From assembly GCF_023109675.1 (NCBI RefSeq), contig NZ_JALDUR010000004.1:62001-126000 (forward strand): a stretch of 64,000 bases of DNA, in the 5' to 3' direction. The position numbers were made by a program, and so were the translations under genes. This DNA is from Streptococcus parasanguinis. Its GTDB lineage: Bacteria > Bacillota > Bacilli > Lactobacillales > Streptococcaceae. Positions 47,005 to 55,871 of the stretch are shown one piece after another (the stretch's first letter is position 1; each line of letters opens with the position of its first letter). Below the pieces are notes generated by a model, which did no database searches, was not told the origin of the DNA, and saw only the letters and a list, made by a program, of their open reading frames with translations.

Positions 47005-48990
47005 TTATTTGACGTGTTTCTTAAGATCTTCTTGTGCTTTTTTGTTTGACTCTGCTTGTTCTTTTTGCCATTTTTCAAGGGCTTTGTTGTAGTCAGCAGT
47101 TGTCACAGCTTTATCTTGGAGTTTCATCCCTTTGTAGATCACGTGGTCTTTTCCTTTACCACCAGTCCATGCAAATGGAGCTGAGAATGGTTCGATACGT
47201 GTCAAGAATGGACGTCCAGTTGATGAAGAAGTTGGCATAACAAGGGCACTATCTGTCAACCAAGCTTGCGCTGCCGCATATTTTTCATAGCGTTTGTTGA
47301 CGTCTTGTGTTTCTGCACCAGCATCTTTAATCATCTTTTCAAAGTCGTACAGACCAACTTTTTTAGCTGCTTCATTGTTTTCACTTGGGTCAAATCCAAG
47401 GAAAGTCTTAGTATTTTCACCAGATGAAGCTTTCAAGATATCCATGTAAGTTGATGGGTCTTGGTAGTCAGGGCTCCATCCAACATTATCAGAGAGATCC
47501 CAATCTTCGCCAGCCGCATTTGGTGCAAAGAGGGTCACATTTTGAAGGTCTTCCTTCGAAAGCATTTGGATATCGATGACGATATTTTCTTTACCAAGTG
47601 CTTCTTCAACTGATTGTTTGAAGGATTGTACCCGTTGAACTCTTGATGGTGTGGTTTGGTCTACAGGCATATCGATGTGAATTGGGAATTTCACACCTTC
47701 TGCTTCCAAGGCAGTCTTCGCTTTTGCAAACTCTTCCTTCGCTTTCTTAGCATCGAAGAGACCATTTTGACCATCGTCTAGTTTAGTAGATTTCCACTCA
47801 TCTCCGTAGGTATCCAATTGAGTTTTCACCATTTCACCAAAGGTCTTGCCATTAGCTTGGACAAATGTTGGTGGAATGTAGAGGTTACGGATGATCTTGC
47901 TTGCTCCGTCTTTTCCGTTCAATTGAGCAGCATACGCTTCACGGTTGAAGGCAAAGCTGATCGCTTGACGGAAGTCCTTGTTCAAGAGAGCTTTCTTAGT
48001 AGATTGTTTTTCTTCATCGGTCTTCTTAGCTGTGTGTTTGTAAGATTGACGGTCGATGTTGGTACCAATAACATAAGAAGCAGCATCTTGAGGAGTGTAG
48101 GTGATTTCGTCTTTGAATTCTTTGGCTTGCTCTGAGTAACCAGATCCAGTTGGGAAGAGTTTGGCCAAGCTAAGAGCATTTTCACCGAATGATTTAGCCA
48201 ATTTACTTTGGTCTTGTCCATCGTAGAATTCCAATTTCACATCTGAGATGTAGACCTTGTCTTTATCCCAGTAGTTTTCATTCTTGGTCATTTCGATAGA
48301 AGATTTTGAAGTAAAGCTCTTCAAGATGTAAGGACCATTGTAAAGAAGGGAGCTAGTATCACTTGCTTGAGCGAATTTATCCCCTTTTGATTTCACGAAT
48401 TTTTCGTTGACAGGGAAAGTGATCCCAAGAGTCAATTTAGAGTTCCAGTAAGATTCTGGTTGGTTCAAAGTGATTTGAAGGGTATGATCATCAACTGCTT
48501 TTACTCCTACAGCTGAGAAATCTTTATTTTTACCATTGACGTAGTCATTCAAGCCTTTGATAGAATCTTGGATGATGTAGAGCATTTCTGATTTGTTATC
48601 AGCCGCATATTTAATCCCTGTGACGAAATCTTTAGCTGTTACATCCGCATACTCTTCGCCTTCTGAATCATACCATTTAGCATCGTCACGAAGTTTATAA
48701 GTATAAGTCAAGCCATCTTGCGAAACTGTCCAATCTTTTGCAAGAGATGGAATCAAGTTCCCGTATTTATCATTTTCAAACAAACCATCAATCAAGTTTC
48801 CAGTGATATCGTGGGTTGCTGCTTTACCAGATGTGATATAGTTTAGGTTTTCTGGCTCAGTCTCATAAACATATGAGAATTTTTGACCGTTGCTTGAGCT
48901 AGATGATTTAGAACCACCCGAACAAGCTGCTAGGATACCTGCTGAAAGGAGGGCAACTCCCGCAAGTGCAATGACATTTCTTTTTTTCAT
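47005..48990 (-). CDS. Oligopeptide-binding lipoprotein (OppA/AliA-like)
   Basis: Extracellular peptide receptor of an ABC importer. 661 residues from the ATG at 48990 (MKKRNVIALAGVALLSAGIL). Lipobox LAA-Cys at residue 23, then Ser-rich linker, then the large two-lobed SBP_bac_5 fold (DGLTYTYKLRDDAKWYDSEG is the family signature). No permease or ATPase genes adjoin it, so it is an orphan receptor that probably works with the Ami/Opp machinery coded elsewhere, as do AliA/AliB in pneumococcus and HppA/G/H in S. gordonii. The signal peptide may yield a short hydrophobic peptide (see findings). Confidence 0.93.
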   Translation of the reverse strand: MKKRNVIALAGVALLSAGILAACSGGSKSSSSSNGQKFSYVYETEPENLNYITSGKAATHDITGNLIDGLFENDKYGNLIPSLAKDWTVSQDGLTYTYKLRDDAKWYDSEGEEYADVTAKDFVTGIKYAADNKSEMLYIIQDSIKGLNDYVNGKNKDFSAVGVKAVDDHTLQITLNQPESYWNSKLTLGITFPVNEKFVKSKGDKFAQASDTSSLLYNGPYILKSFTSKSSIEMTKNENYWDKDKVYISDVKLEFYDGQDQSKLAKSFGENALSLAKLFPTGSGYSEQAKEFKDEITYTPQDAASYVIGTNIDRQSYKHTAKKTDEEKQSTKKALLNKDFRQAISFAFNREAYAAQLNGKDGASKIIRNLYIPPTFVQANGKTFGEMVKTQLDTYGDEWKSTKLDDGQNGLFDAKKAKEEFAKAKTALEAEGVKFPIHIDMPVDQTTPSRVQRVQSFKQSVEEALGKENIVIDIQMLSKEDLQNVTLFAPNAAGEDWDLSDNVGWSPDYQDPSTYMDILKASSGENTKTFLGFDPSENNEAAKKVGLYDFEKMIKDAGAETQDVNKRYEKYAAAQAWLTDSALVMPTSSSTGRPFLTRIEPFSAPFAWTGGKGKDHVIYKGMKLQDKAVTTADYNKALEKWQKEQAESNKKAQEDLKKHVK

Positions 48991-49112
48991 GTAAAACTCC
49001 TTAAGAAATTTTAAGTTTATTTTAAGATTATACCACAAAGATTTTCAGAAGAAAAGGAATTTTCAGAAAATTTTAGTTTATAAAAAACTACTCCGGAGAG
49101 TAGTTCCAATTT

Positions 49113-50151
49113 TTAATCTACTAAGTCGCTCTTGAGGTAGGCATCGACCATGCGCTCTGTTGCGACTACAGAATCCAAGTGAGTCCGCTCATATGAGTGG
49201 CTAGATTCGATACCTGCTCCGAGGAGGGCATGTTTGACTTCTGCTCCTGCGCTCATGGCTGCAGAGGCATCTGATCCATAGAAAGGATAGATATCCAACT
49301 TATAAGGGATTTCTTGAGCTTTTGCCAAGGCTACTAAATGCTGACGGAATTCGTAGTGATACGGTCCAGAAGCGTCTTTGACACAGATGGATACCGTGTA
49401 TTCATCCGTCGCTTGGTCATCTCCCATAGCCCCCATGTCCACTGCCAAGTATTCGACCACTTCAGCCGGAATACTGGAATTAGCCCCATGCCCCACTTCT
49501 TCAAAGACTGAAAAGGCAAAGGTGGTCGTTACTGGCAATTGGATCTGCTCTTCCTTGTACACGCGCAGAAGATTCAAGAGAATCGCCGCACTCACCTTGT
49601 CATCTAAGTGACGAGATTTAATAAAGCCAGTATCTGTCACAATGGTCCGGGGATCAAAGCTGACAAAATCACCCACTTCAATACCAAGGGCACGGGTTTC
49701 TTTCTCATTGGTCACTTTTTCATCCAGACGGACTTCCATATTGTCCTGGGTCCGCTCGACAGTCCCCGCCTCCTTGTAGACGTGGCAAGAAGTCTGATGG
49801 ACCAAAATCGTACCCGAATGGGTCTTTCCGGTATTAGCCACATGGACCGTACAATTTTCCCCTTCAATCATATTCCAAGGGAAACCACCGATACGGTCCA
49901 GCTTGAGGCGGCCATCTGCTTTCACAGCGCGGACAATAAGCCCCCAAGGTATCCACATGGGCTGTGACGTAGCGTTGCTTGTCTGTGATCACACCAGGAA
50001 TGGTCACATTCACGCCACCCTTAGCAGTCCGAGTTACTTCGTACCCAAAGCCTTCAATGGTTTTGACCAAATAGTCTGCGATCTCACGTGTAAAACCGGT
50101 CGGTGAAGGAATGGCTGTCAATTCCTGTAAATAAGTCACTGTCTGATTCAT
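49113..50151 (-). pseudogene. pepA: Glutamyl aminopeptidase PepA (M42), frameshifted
   Basis: Cobalt/zinc aminopeptidase that removes N-terminal Glu/Asp. The first frame (from 50151, MNQTVTYLQELTAIPSPTGF) reads up to VTAHVDTLGA and then breaks. The second frame, open at 49958, carries on with IVRAVKADGRLKLDRIGGFP to the end. Deleting one A of the pair at 49938-49939 (T on the coding strand) restores a continuous protein of about 345 residues. The rest is well kept: metal ligand HVD, DDK, FEEVGHG, VDMGA and SSHSYERTH. Decay has therefore not progressed: a recent mutation or a sequencing error. Confidence 0.88.
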
Positions 50152-50194
50152 AATGCCTCCAAATATGTTTTTCTTTATTCTAGCATGAAATAGT

Positions 50195-50268
50195 TGGAAT
50201 AGCTAGAGGAGAGGTTACAGAGTGGAGTTTTTCAACTCTTCCCGTACTTGCATTAGGAGAAAGCCAGA
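50195..50268 (-). pseudogene. Fossil 3' end of a NADAR gene
   Basis: Read on the minus strand, 50268-50217 translates as GFLLMQVREELKNSTL and a stop, almost the same as the end of the intact NADAR protein at 55407-55871 (LLLMQVREELKNSIL). DNA similarity continues past the stop to about 50195. Only the tail of the gene is left. Confidence 0.75.
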
Positions 50269-50277
50269 GTTCTATTT

Positions 50278-50404
50278 ATATTTTCAACACATTTTGGGAG
50301 AGATTCATCTAGTGCACCTAAAATAAAAAAAGAAACTTGTCCACAACTAACGGTGTCTAAACAAGTTCCACGCAGGCTATTTCAATGGTGATACATAATT
50401 ATCA
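50278..50404. repeat. 127-base block shared with 54753-54880
   Basis: Both blocks contain attttgggag-gattcat, an ...aagtaaaa/aaataaaa...aacttg stretch and the run gctatttcaatggtgatacataat. They carry the coding end YVSPLK-stop of the gene at 54852-55274. In this copy the coding end is joined to IS3 transposase sequence. Either a duplicated genomic segment or a common IS end. Confidence 0.75.
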
Positions 50405-50631
50405 GGATAAAATATGATGTAATTTTTGACAATATCTGTTAGACTATCTTCAGTTATGTTTCTCCACTTATGGAGATAGAAGGTTTCAGACTTGAGAACA
50501 GAGTTAAACCATTCGATACAGCCATTATCTGCTATTTCGCCTCTTTTCTGAGAATTCTTACACTCCTGTTTCCAGCGATAAAGGTGGAGCGTTTGACGCC
50601 GAAACATTCTAAAATAATAGATACAGCGCAC
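50377..50631 (-). pseudogene. IS3 transposase OrfB, C-terminal fragment
   Basis: About 84 codons, of which KRGEIADNGCIEWFNSVLKS and ETFYLHKWRNITEDSL resemble the end of the IS3 integrase core (DN..E of the DDE triad). The N-terminal two thirds with the first two acidic residues are gone. The final residues YVSPLK match a neighbouring non-IS gene rather than usual OrfB ends. Confidence 0.7.
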
Positions 50632-50665
50632 GTTTTCTTATACTCTTCTACTAGCTTGATAAGAC

Positions 50666-50956
50666 TTACTTTGTCGATTCTCTTATCAAGCTCTGATACT
50701 TTTTTAGTAATTCTACCTGCAAACGTAACTGTTCCACTTCAGATAACTGTTTCATCCCATTACCATAAGTATATTGTTTCCCCACGGGTTGGTGGAAACG
50801 GTACAATTCATCATTCTGATACCATCGCAACCAGTTCTTGGCCTGACTAGCATTTTTGATACTGAGGGTATCCATGATAACTTTATTTGATTTGCCTGCC
50901 TTCTTCATTTCGATACAGGCTAACTTAGTTTCTACCGAATATGCTTTTTTGACCAT
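50666..50956 (-). CDS. IS3-family transposase OrfA
   Basis: 96 residues with an N-terminal helix-turn-helix (AYSVETKLACIEMKKAGKSN, then VIMDTLSIKNASQAKNWLRW) and a C-terminal leucine-zipper-like helix (MKQLSEVEQLRLQVELLKKY). Complete in length for this IS3 subgroup of streptococci. With orfB broken it is a relic, although it could still be made and bind IS ends. Confidence 0.85.
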   Translation of the reverse strand: MVKKAYSVETKLACIEMKKAGKSNKVIMDTLSIKNASQAKNWLRWYQNDELYRFHQPVGKQYTYGNGMKQLSEVEQLRLQVELLKKYQSLIRESTK

Positions 50957-51029
50957 AACAAAACACTCCTGTTTCTAGTTTACCAGATTTCAACAGGAGT
51001 GTTTTCTTGTGTCTCATTTTATGGGTGCA

Positions 51030-51290
51030 GTGCCGACCCTAGGGATTCTTTCGTTCTCATATATACGTCATTAGTATAGGCTAATTTGATTTAAATTCCA
51101 AGAGAAATAACATTTTACATAAAAATCAGTGGGTATTTTACAATTTTTCCATATAATATAGCTAAAAAACAACTGGTTTTAAGAATTCTTATCTGAAACA
51201 TTCGGAAATTCCCCTTAACCGTAGCGGAAAGTTGTTTTCTTCTCCTATTTATAATAGACTATCACTAACATTAGATGAAAAGGTGACTAT
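51030..51290. other. Intergenic region upstream of gshF
   Basis: AT-rich, no ORF. Contains tataatat near 51154 and ttataatag near 51250 as possible -10 boxes, neither with a convincing -35, and ggaaattcccc/ggggaatttcc-like bases near 51208. The gshF RBS is AAAGGTGA. Confidence 0.5.
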
Positions 51291-53555
51291 ATGACTATAA
51301 ATCAACTGCTTCAAAAGCTGGAGCCTACTAGCCCTATCCTTCAAGCTAACTTTGGAATTGAACGCGAAAGTCTTCGTGTCGATAGACAGGGAAAATTAGC
51401 ACATACGCCTCACCCTTCCTGCCTAGGAGCTCGAAGTTTCCACCCTTATATTCAAACAGATTTTTGTGAGTTTCAGATGGAACTCATCACACCAGTTGCT
51501 AAATCTACCACTGAGGCTCGTCGATTTCTTGGAGCCATTACCGATGTAGCTGGACGTTCCATCAGTAAAGATGAACTTCTCTGGCCCTTGTCCATGCCTC
51601 CTCGTATCAACGCCCAAGAAATCCAAGTTGCCCAACTAGAAAATGAATTTGAACGCCATTATCGTAACTACTTGGCCGAAAAATACGGAACTAAACTACA
51701 AGCTATCTCAGGTATCCACTATAATATGGAACTAGGGAAAGATTTGGTTGAAGCCCTATTCCAAGAAAGTGACCAGATTGATATAATTGCTTTCAAAAAC
51801 GCCCTCTATCTTAAGCTGGCTCAGAACTATTTGCGCTATCGTTGGGTGATTACCTATCTCTTTGGTGCTGCACCTGTTGCTGAGCAAGGCTTCTTCGACC
51901 AAGAAGTGCCAGAACTCGTGCGTTCCTTCCGAAACAGCGACCATGGTTATGTCAATAAGGAAGAAATACAAGTATCTTTTGCAAGCCTAGAAGACTATGT
52001 CTCTGCCATCGAAAACTATATCGAGCAAGGTGATTTGATTGCGGAAAAGGAATTTTACTCGGCTGTTCGTTTCCGTGGACAAAAGGTTAATCGCTCCTTC
52101 CTTGACAAGGGAATCACCTACCTAGAATTCCGTAACTTCGACCTCAACCCCTTTGAGCGTATTGGTATTAGCCAAACTACCATGGATACCGTACACCTAC
52201 TCCTTCTAGCCTTCCTCTGGCTGGATGCCCCTGAAAATGTTGATCAGGCTCTGGCTCAAGGTCACGCGCTGAATGAAAAAATTGCCCTCTCTCATCCTTT
52301 AGAACCTCTACCTTCTGAAGCTGAAACTCAGAACATTACGATAGCTCTAGACCAACTGGTGCAACATTTTGAGCTTGGTGACTATCATCAAGGTCTGGTC
52401 AAACAAGTTAAAGATGCCTTTGCAGATTCCAGTCAGACACTAGCTGCTCAACTTCTTCCTCATATCAAAGACAAGTCCCTTTCTGACTTTGCCCTTGACA
52501 AGGCGCTTGCCTATCATGATTACGACTGGACTGCCCACTATGCCCTTAAGGGTTATGAGGAGATGGAACTTTCTACCCAGATGCTGCTCTTTGATGCCAT
52601 TCAAAAAGGGCTTCATTTTGAAATCCTAGATGAGCAGGATCAATTCCTTAAACTCTGGCATAAAGATCATGTTGAGTACATCAAAAATGGTAACATGACC
52701 TCAAAAGACAACTATGTAGTTCCTCTTGCCATGGCTAATAAAACCGTGACCAAAAAAATCCTGGCTGATGCTGGCTTCCCTGTCCCTGCCGGCGACGAAT
52801 TTACCAGTCTAGAACAAGGTCTAGCCTACTATCCTCTTATCAAGGGCAAGCAAATTGTGGTTAAACCAAAATCAACCAACTTCGGGCTGGGCATTTCCAT
52901 TTTCCAAGAGCCTGCCAGCCTTGATAACTATAAGAAAGCTCTCGAGATTGCCTTTGCAGAAGATACAGCTGTTCTTGTTGAAGAATTTATCCCAGGAACC
53001 GAATACCGTTTCTTCATTCTGGACGGGCGTTGTGAGTCTGTCCTCCTTCGTGTCGCTGCTAATGTTGTCGGTGATGGCAAACACACCATTCGTGAATTAG
53101 TCGCTCAGAAAAATGCCAATCCATTGCGAGGCCGTGACCACCGCTCACCTCTGGAAATCATTAAGCTAGGAGACATCGAACAATTGATGTTGACTCAGCA
53201 AGGTTATGCACCTGATGATATTCTCCCAGAAGGGAAAAAGGTCAATCTCCGCCGTAACTCCAACATTTCTACGGGTGGTGACTCTATTGATGTCACTGAG
53301 ACAATAGATTCCTCTTACCAAGAATTGGCAGCAGCTATGGCAACTAGCATGGGGGCCTGGGCTTGCGGGGTTGACCTCATCATTCCAGATAAAACTCAGC
53401 CTGCTAGCAAGGAAAAACCTCATTTCACTTGTATCGAGCTCAACTTCAATCCCGCTATGTATATTCACACCTATTGTGCTGAAGGTCCTGGACAAGCTAT
53501 CACTCCAAAAATCTTAGACAAGCTTTTTCCAGAAGTTGCCACAAGTCAAACCTAA
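51291..53555 (+). CDS. gshAB: Bifunctional glutamate-cysteine ligase/glutathione synthetase
   Basis: Makes glutathione from Glu, Cys and Gly in one protein (also called gshF). 754 residues: N-terminal gamma-glutamylcysteine ligase domain (about 1-330; FGIERESLRVDRQG, CEFQMELITPVA, YLEFRNFDLNPF), linker, and C-terminal ATP-grasp domain (about 490-750; KQIVVKPKSTNFGLGIS, EEFIPGTEYRFFILDG and FTCIELNFNPAMYIHTY). Full length for streptococcal GshF. It sits between IS remnants, so the flanks have been rearranged around it, while the gene itself is intact. Confidence 0.96.
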   Translation: MTINQLLQKLEPTSPILQANFGIERESLRVDRQGKLAHTPHPSCLGARSFHPYIQTDFCEFQMELITPVAKSTTEARRFLGAITDVAGRSISKDELLWPLSMPPRINAQEIQVAQLENEFERHYRNYLAEKYGTKLQAISGIHYNMELGKDLVEALFQESDQIDIIAFKNALYLKLAQNYLRYRWVITYLFGAAPVAEQGFFDQEVPELVRSFRNSDHGYVNKEEIQVSFASLEDYVSAIENYIEQGDLIAEKEFYSAVRFRGQKVNRSFLDKGITYLEFRNFDLNPFERIGISQTTMDTVHLLLLAFLWLDAPENVDQALAQGHALNEKIALSHPLEPLPSEAETQNITIALDQLVQHFELGDYHQGLVKQVKDAFADSSQTLAAQLLPHIKDKSLSDFALDKALAYHDYDWTAHYALKGYEEMELSTQMLLFDAIQKGLHFEILDEQDQFLKLWHKDHVEYIKNGNMTSKDNYVVPLAMANKTVTKKILADAGFPVPAGDEFTSLEQGLAYYPLIKGKQIVVKPKSTNFGLGISIFQEPASLDNYKKALEIAFAEDTAVLVEEFIPGTEYRFFILDGRCESVLLRVAANVVGDGKHTIRELVAQKNANPLRGRDHRSPLEIIKLGDIEQLMLTQQGYAPDDILPEGKKVNLRRNSNISTGGDSIDVTETIDSSYQELAAAMATSMGAWACGVDLIIPDKTQPASKEKPHFTCIELNFNPAMYIHTYCAEGPGQAITPKILDKLFPEVATSQT

Positions 53556-53640
53556 AACCTCATTCTTAGGAACAAACAAATCATCTTTATCTCGATGATA
53601 TGATACCTCTTAAGTAGACAAGGTAAATACCTAAAATCTA

Positions 53641-54064
53641 CGGCACTTTGTCAACTGTAGTGGGTTGAAGAAAAGCTAAGCTCGAGAAAGGACAAATTTC
53701 GTCCTTTCTTTTTTGATATTCAGAGCGATGAAAATTCGCTTCTTGCAGTTTTCAAAGTTCCGAAAACCAAAGGCATTGCGTTTGATAAGTTTGATGAGAT
53801 TATTAATTGCTTCCAATTTTGCGTTGGAATAGGATAACTGAAGGGCATTGATGATTTTCCCTTTGTCCTTTAGAAATGTTTTAAAGACAGTCTGAAAAAG
53901 AGAATGAACCTTCTTTATATTGTCTTCAATGAGTCCAAAAAATTTCTCTGGTTCCTTATTCTGAAAGTGAAAAAGGAAGAGCTGATAGAGATTATAGTGG
54001 TATTTCAAGTCTTCTGAATAGCTCAAAAGCTTGTCTAGGATTTCTTTATTGCCTAAATTGTCAA
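53641..54064 (-). mobile_element. ISL3-family (IS1167/IS1193-like) remnant
   Basis: The terminal sequence ggcactttgtcaactgtagt (from about 53642) is the ISL3-type end. It is followed by the last 115 or so codons of the transposase. The element is cut at about 54064, where a truncated gene begins. Most of the IS, including the catalytic part, is missing. The interval 53556-53640 between gshF and the IS holds nothing recognisable. Confidence 0.8.
53676..54026 (-). pseudogene. ISL3-family transposase, C-terminal fragment
   Basis: 116 codons open; LEAINNLIKLIKRNAFGFRN and FENCKKRIFIALNIKKERTK are the conserved end of IS1167/IS1193 transposases. The reading continues upstream of the first Met (residues resembling NKEILDKLLSYSEDLKYHYN) as far as the junction at about 54064, which shows an amputated protein rather than a short gene. 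Confidence 0.85.
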
Positions 54065-54065
54065 A

Positions 54066-54275
54066 TTAAGTTAGACTTTTCAAGTAACTCAGAAAAACTT
54101 GGTAGGGTGATTGAAATAGTTCTAATGGTAATTCATAGACTACCCTCTGTTCAGCTATTCCCCCTTCATCAGTAACAAAAAAATATTTCTCATGATGTCG
54201 CCAAACATGTTGGCCATAACCTTTTATTTCCTCAAACTTACTAACATCTTCCCAGCCTAGTTTACTATATTTCAT
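54066..54275 (-). pseudogene. Truncated paralogue of the gene at 54852-55274
   Basis: 69 codons: KYSKLGWEDVSKFEEIKGYG, then QHVWRHHEKYFFVTDEGGIA and QRVVYELPLELF align residue for residue with the first 53 residues of the 140-residue protein at 54852-55274. After that the sequence is unrelated and ends at the ISL3 junction. RBS and upstream sequence (aggagaacatacatg type) are shared too. Function of the family unknown. Confidence 0.75.
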
Positions 54276-54431
54276 GTATGTTCTCCGATCTTTGTATTAA
54301 TATTTGTTGATCATCAATACTGATAGGGCACAAAAATTTTGTCTGTAATAATTCTTTAAATAATTGTATCTCTATACTTTTATCATAACAAATTCTTAGA
54401 TTCATTATCTAATCAATTAATCTATTGTCCA

Positions 54432-54686
54432 TCAATTTTCTTTTTTTAACTCTTTCTCTAATTGTTTTAAGACTACTCAAATTTCGCTTTTATAATCCAT
54501 AGTTTCATCTACAAATCTTCTTGCTAAACTAAAAAAACTAATGTCACCGATATTTTCTCCTCTTCTTATACACTTAGTTAAGTTATATATATCCTGTATA
54601 ATTCCCGGGTATAACTTTTGACTTGGATATTCTAAGTCAATTAAATCTTGTAATTTGTCTGCATACTTCATATATTTGTTTTTCAT
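54432..54686 (-). pseudogene. Small hypothetical protein with in-frame TGA
   Basis: Open from 54686 (MKNKYMKYADKLQDLIDLEY) to a TGA at 54477-54479. The same frame then continues for 14 more codons (VVLKQLEKELKKEN) to a proper stop at 54432-54434. The continuation is charged helix, a natural C-terminus, so the TGA looks like a nonsense mutation of an 84-codon gene. It has no motif I recognise. AT-rich, unlike the housekeeping genes. It could also be a genuine 69-residue protein. Confidence 0.5.
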
Positions 54687-54752
54687 AGTTCAAAACATTA
54701 ACTTGGTACAATTCCTATATCCACTATCCAGTCTAATTGTGGAATTCTGTCA

Positions 54753-54880
54753 ATATTTTGGACACATTTTGGGAGCGATTCATTTAGTCCACTTAAAGTA
54801 AAAACAGGAACTTGCTTACAACTAATAGTGTATAAATAAATTCCTTACAAGCTATTTCAATGGTGATACATAATCATCTG
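54753..54880. repeat. 128-base block shared with 50278-50404
   Basis: Second copy of the block described at 50278-50404. Here it holds the last codons (YVSPLK-stop) and the downstream flank of the complete gene at 54852-55274. Confidence 0.75.
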
Positions 54881-55274
54881 GAAGTTTACCTCTCCAGTCA
54901 ATCCACATTTGCTCAGCAATCGGAATTAATCTTTTTAGCTCTTCCTGAGTAAATAATTCTCTAGTTTCAGGTATATCAATTAATGATGTGGGACTCTCTT
55001 CTATGAAACGTTTCTCACTAGCTTTCTTTTCTTCTTCCGTCGGTGGCCAACGATCGGTCTGAAGTTTACTTAATATTTCTAACTGCGTTCTCTCTCCACT
55101 TTCTAATAGGGCAAACAGCTCATTTGGTAATTCATAAACTACACGCTGAGGGGCAATTCCTCCCTCCTCAGTAACGTAATAAAAATGATTACCATCTCTC
55201 CAGATATGCTGACCATAACCTTTTACCTCTTCAAACTGGATAACATCTTCCCAGCCTAATTTACTATGTTCCAT
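54852..55274 (-). CDS. Hypothetical protein, accessory family
   Basis: 140 residues (MEHSKLGWEDVIQFEEVKGY start; AGGAG upstream). Soluble, acidic, with an N-terminal beta-rich part (HIWRDGNHFYYVTEEGGIAP) and a helical C-terminal part (FTQEELKRLIPIAEQMWIDW). No signal, membrane segment or known catalytic motif. A truncated copy lies at 54066-54275 and a fossil tail at 50377-50404, so the family has been duplicated in this island. Small multi-copy soluble proteins in such islands are often immunity proteins, but nothing proves it here. Confidence 0.65.
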   Translation of the reverse strand: MEHSKLGWEDVIQFEEVKGYGQHIWRDGNHFYYVTEEGGIAPQRVVYELPNELFALLESGERTQLEILSKLQTDRWPPTEEEKKASEKRFIEESPTSLIDIPETRELFTQEELKRLIPIAEQMWIDWRGKLPDDYVSPLK

Positions 55275-55406
55275 GTATGTTCTCCTCTCTTGGTACTAAT
55301 ATCTTTCATTACACCTTCTGGAATATCTCCTGTTGATCATTGTAACTATCTAGTTGACTGTTATACCAAACCCAGACTGTTAAATGGAATAACTAGAGGA
55401 GAGATC

Positions 55407-55871
55407 TTACAGGATAGAGTTTTTCAACTCTTCCCGCACTTGCATTAAGAGAAGGCCTAGTTTGTTCTTCCCAGTGCCATCTCCCCCATCAGCCCAGTAG
55501 GCGTCGTTTCGCGTATGTTCGATGATGTTGGCATCTCCTGTCGCCAGCAATTCCCTTACGATTTCTGGATTTTGGCTAAATTTCATCCGAAGAGCCTGGA
55601 GCATTACCTCATCTTTGACCTCTTCCCAATCTGATCTCAAGGGATTTTGACGATTGCGTCCCTCCAAAGCAGCATCCATTGGAGATGCTATCTGACGAAT
55701 TTTCTCTTGAATTTGGGGTACTAAAAACTTTTGTGCTTGAAAATAATGCTCTGATGTTGGCCAGATTCTGCTACCATCTGAAAAAGGGTAGGGAGCAAAA
55801 TTGGACATAAAACCATACTCATCATTTACTTTATAAAATTTAATTTCTTTCACCTTTATCCTCGATTCCAA
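55407..55871 (-). CDS. NADAR-family protein (YbiA-like)
   Basis: 154 residues from a TTG at 55871; a GTG at 55853 with GAGG upstream is an equally good start. NADAR fold: GFMSNFAPYPFSDGSRIWPT, SEHYFQAQKF, DAALEGRNRQNPLRSDWEEV and THRNDAYWADGGDGTGKN-like end (here HTRNDAYWADGGDGTGKNKL) are family signatures. NADAR proteins are N-glycosidases; some remove ADP-ribose from guanine and act as antitoxins to DarT-type toxins, others act on riboflavin intermediates. No DarT is seen here. It overlaps the HEAT-like gene upstream by about 30 bases, so the two are co-expressed. Confidence 0.88.
   Translation of the reverse strand: MESRIKVKEIKFYKVNDEYGFMSNFAPYPFSDGSRIWPTSEHYFQAQKFLVPQIQEKIRQIASPMDAALEGRNRQNPLRSDWEEVKDEVMLQALRMKFSQNPEIVRELLATGDANIIEHTRNDAYWADGGDGTGKNKLGLLLMQVREELKNSIL

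Larger units (their letters stand above)
50313..51029 (-). mobile_element. IS3-family insertion sequence remnant
   Basis: Right end TGCACCCATAAAATGAGACA (minus strand from 51029) and left-end candidate TGCACCTAAAATAAAAAAAG (plus strand from 50313) form a plausible imperfect inverted repeat starting TG. Inside are an intact orfA and only the C-terminal part of orfB: roughly 600 bases of orfB are missing. The element cannot move on its own. The left boundary is uncertain because it lies in a block shared with another locus. Confidence 0.7.

Noticed and set aside
51291-53555. gshF as recently acquired cargo of the flanking IS elements
   Set aside because: The gene is intact, widely present in streptococci and neither IS remnant is oriented as part of a composite transposon; the elements belong to different families.
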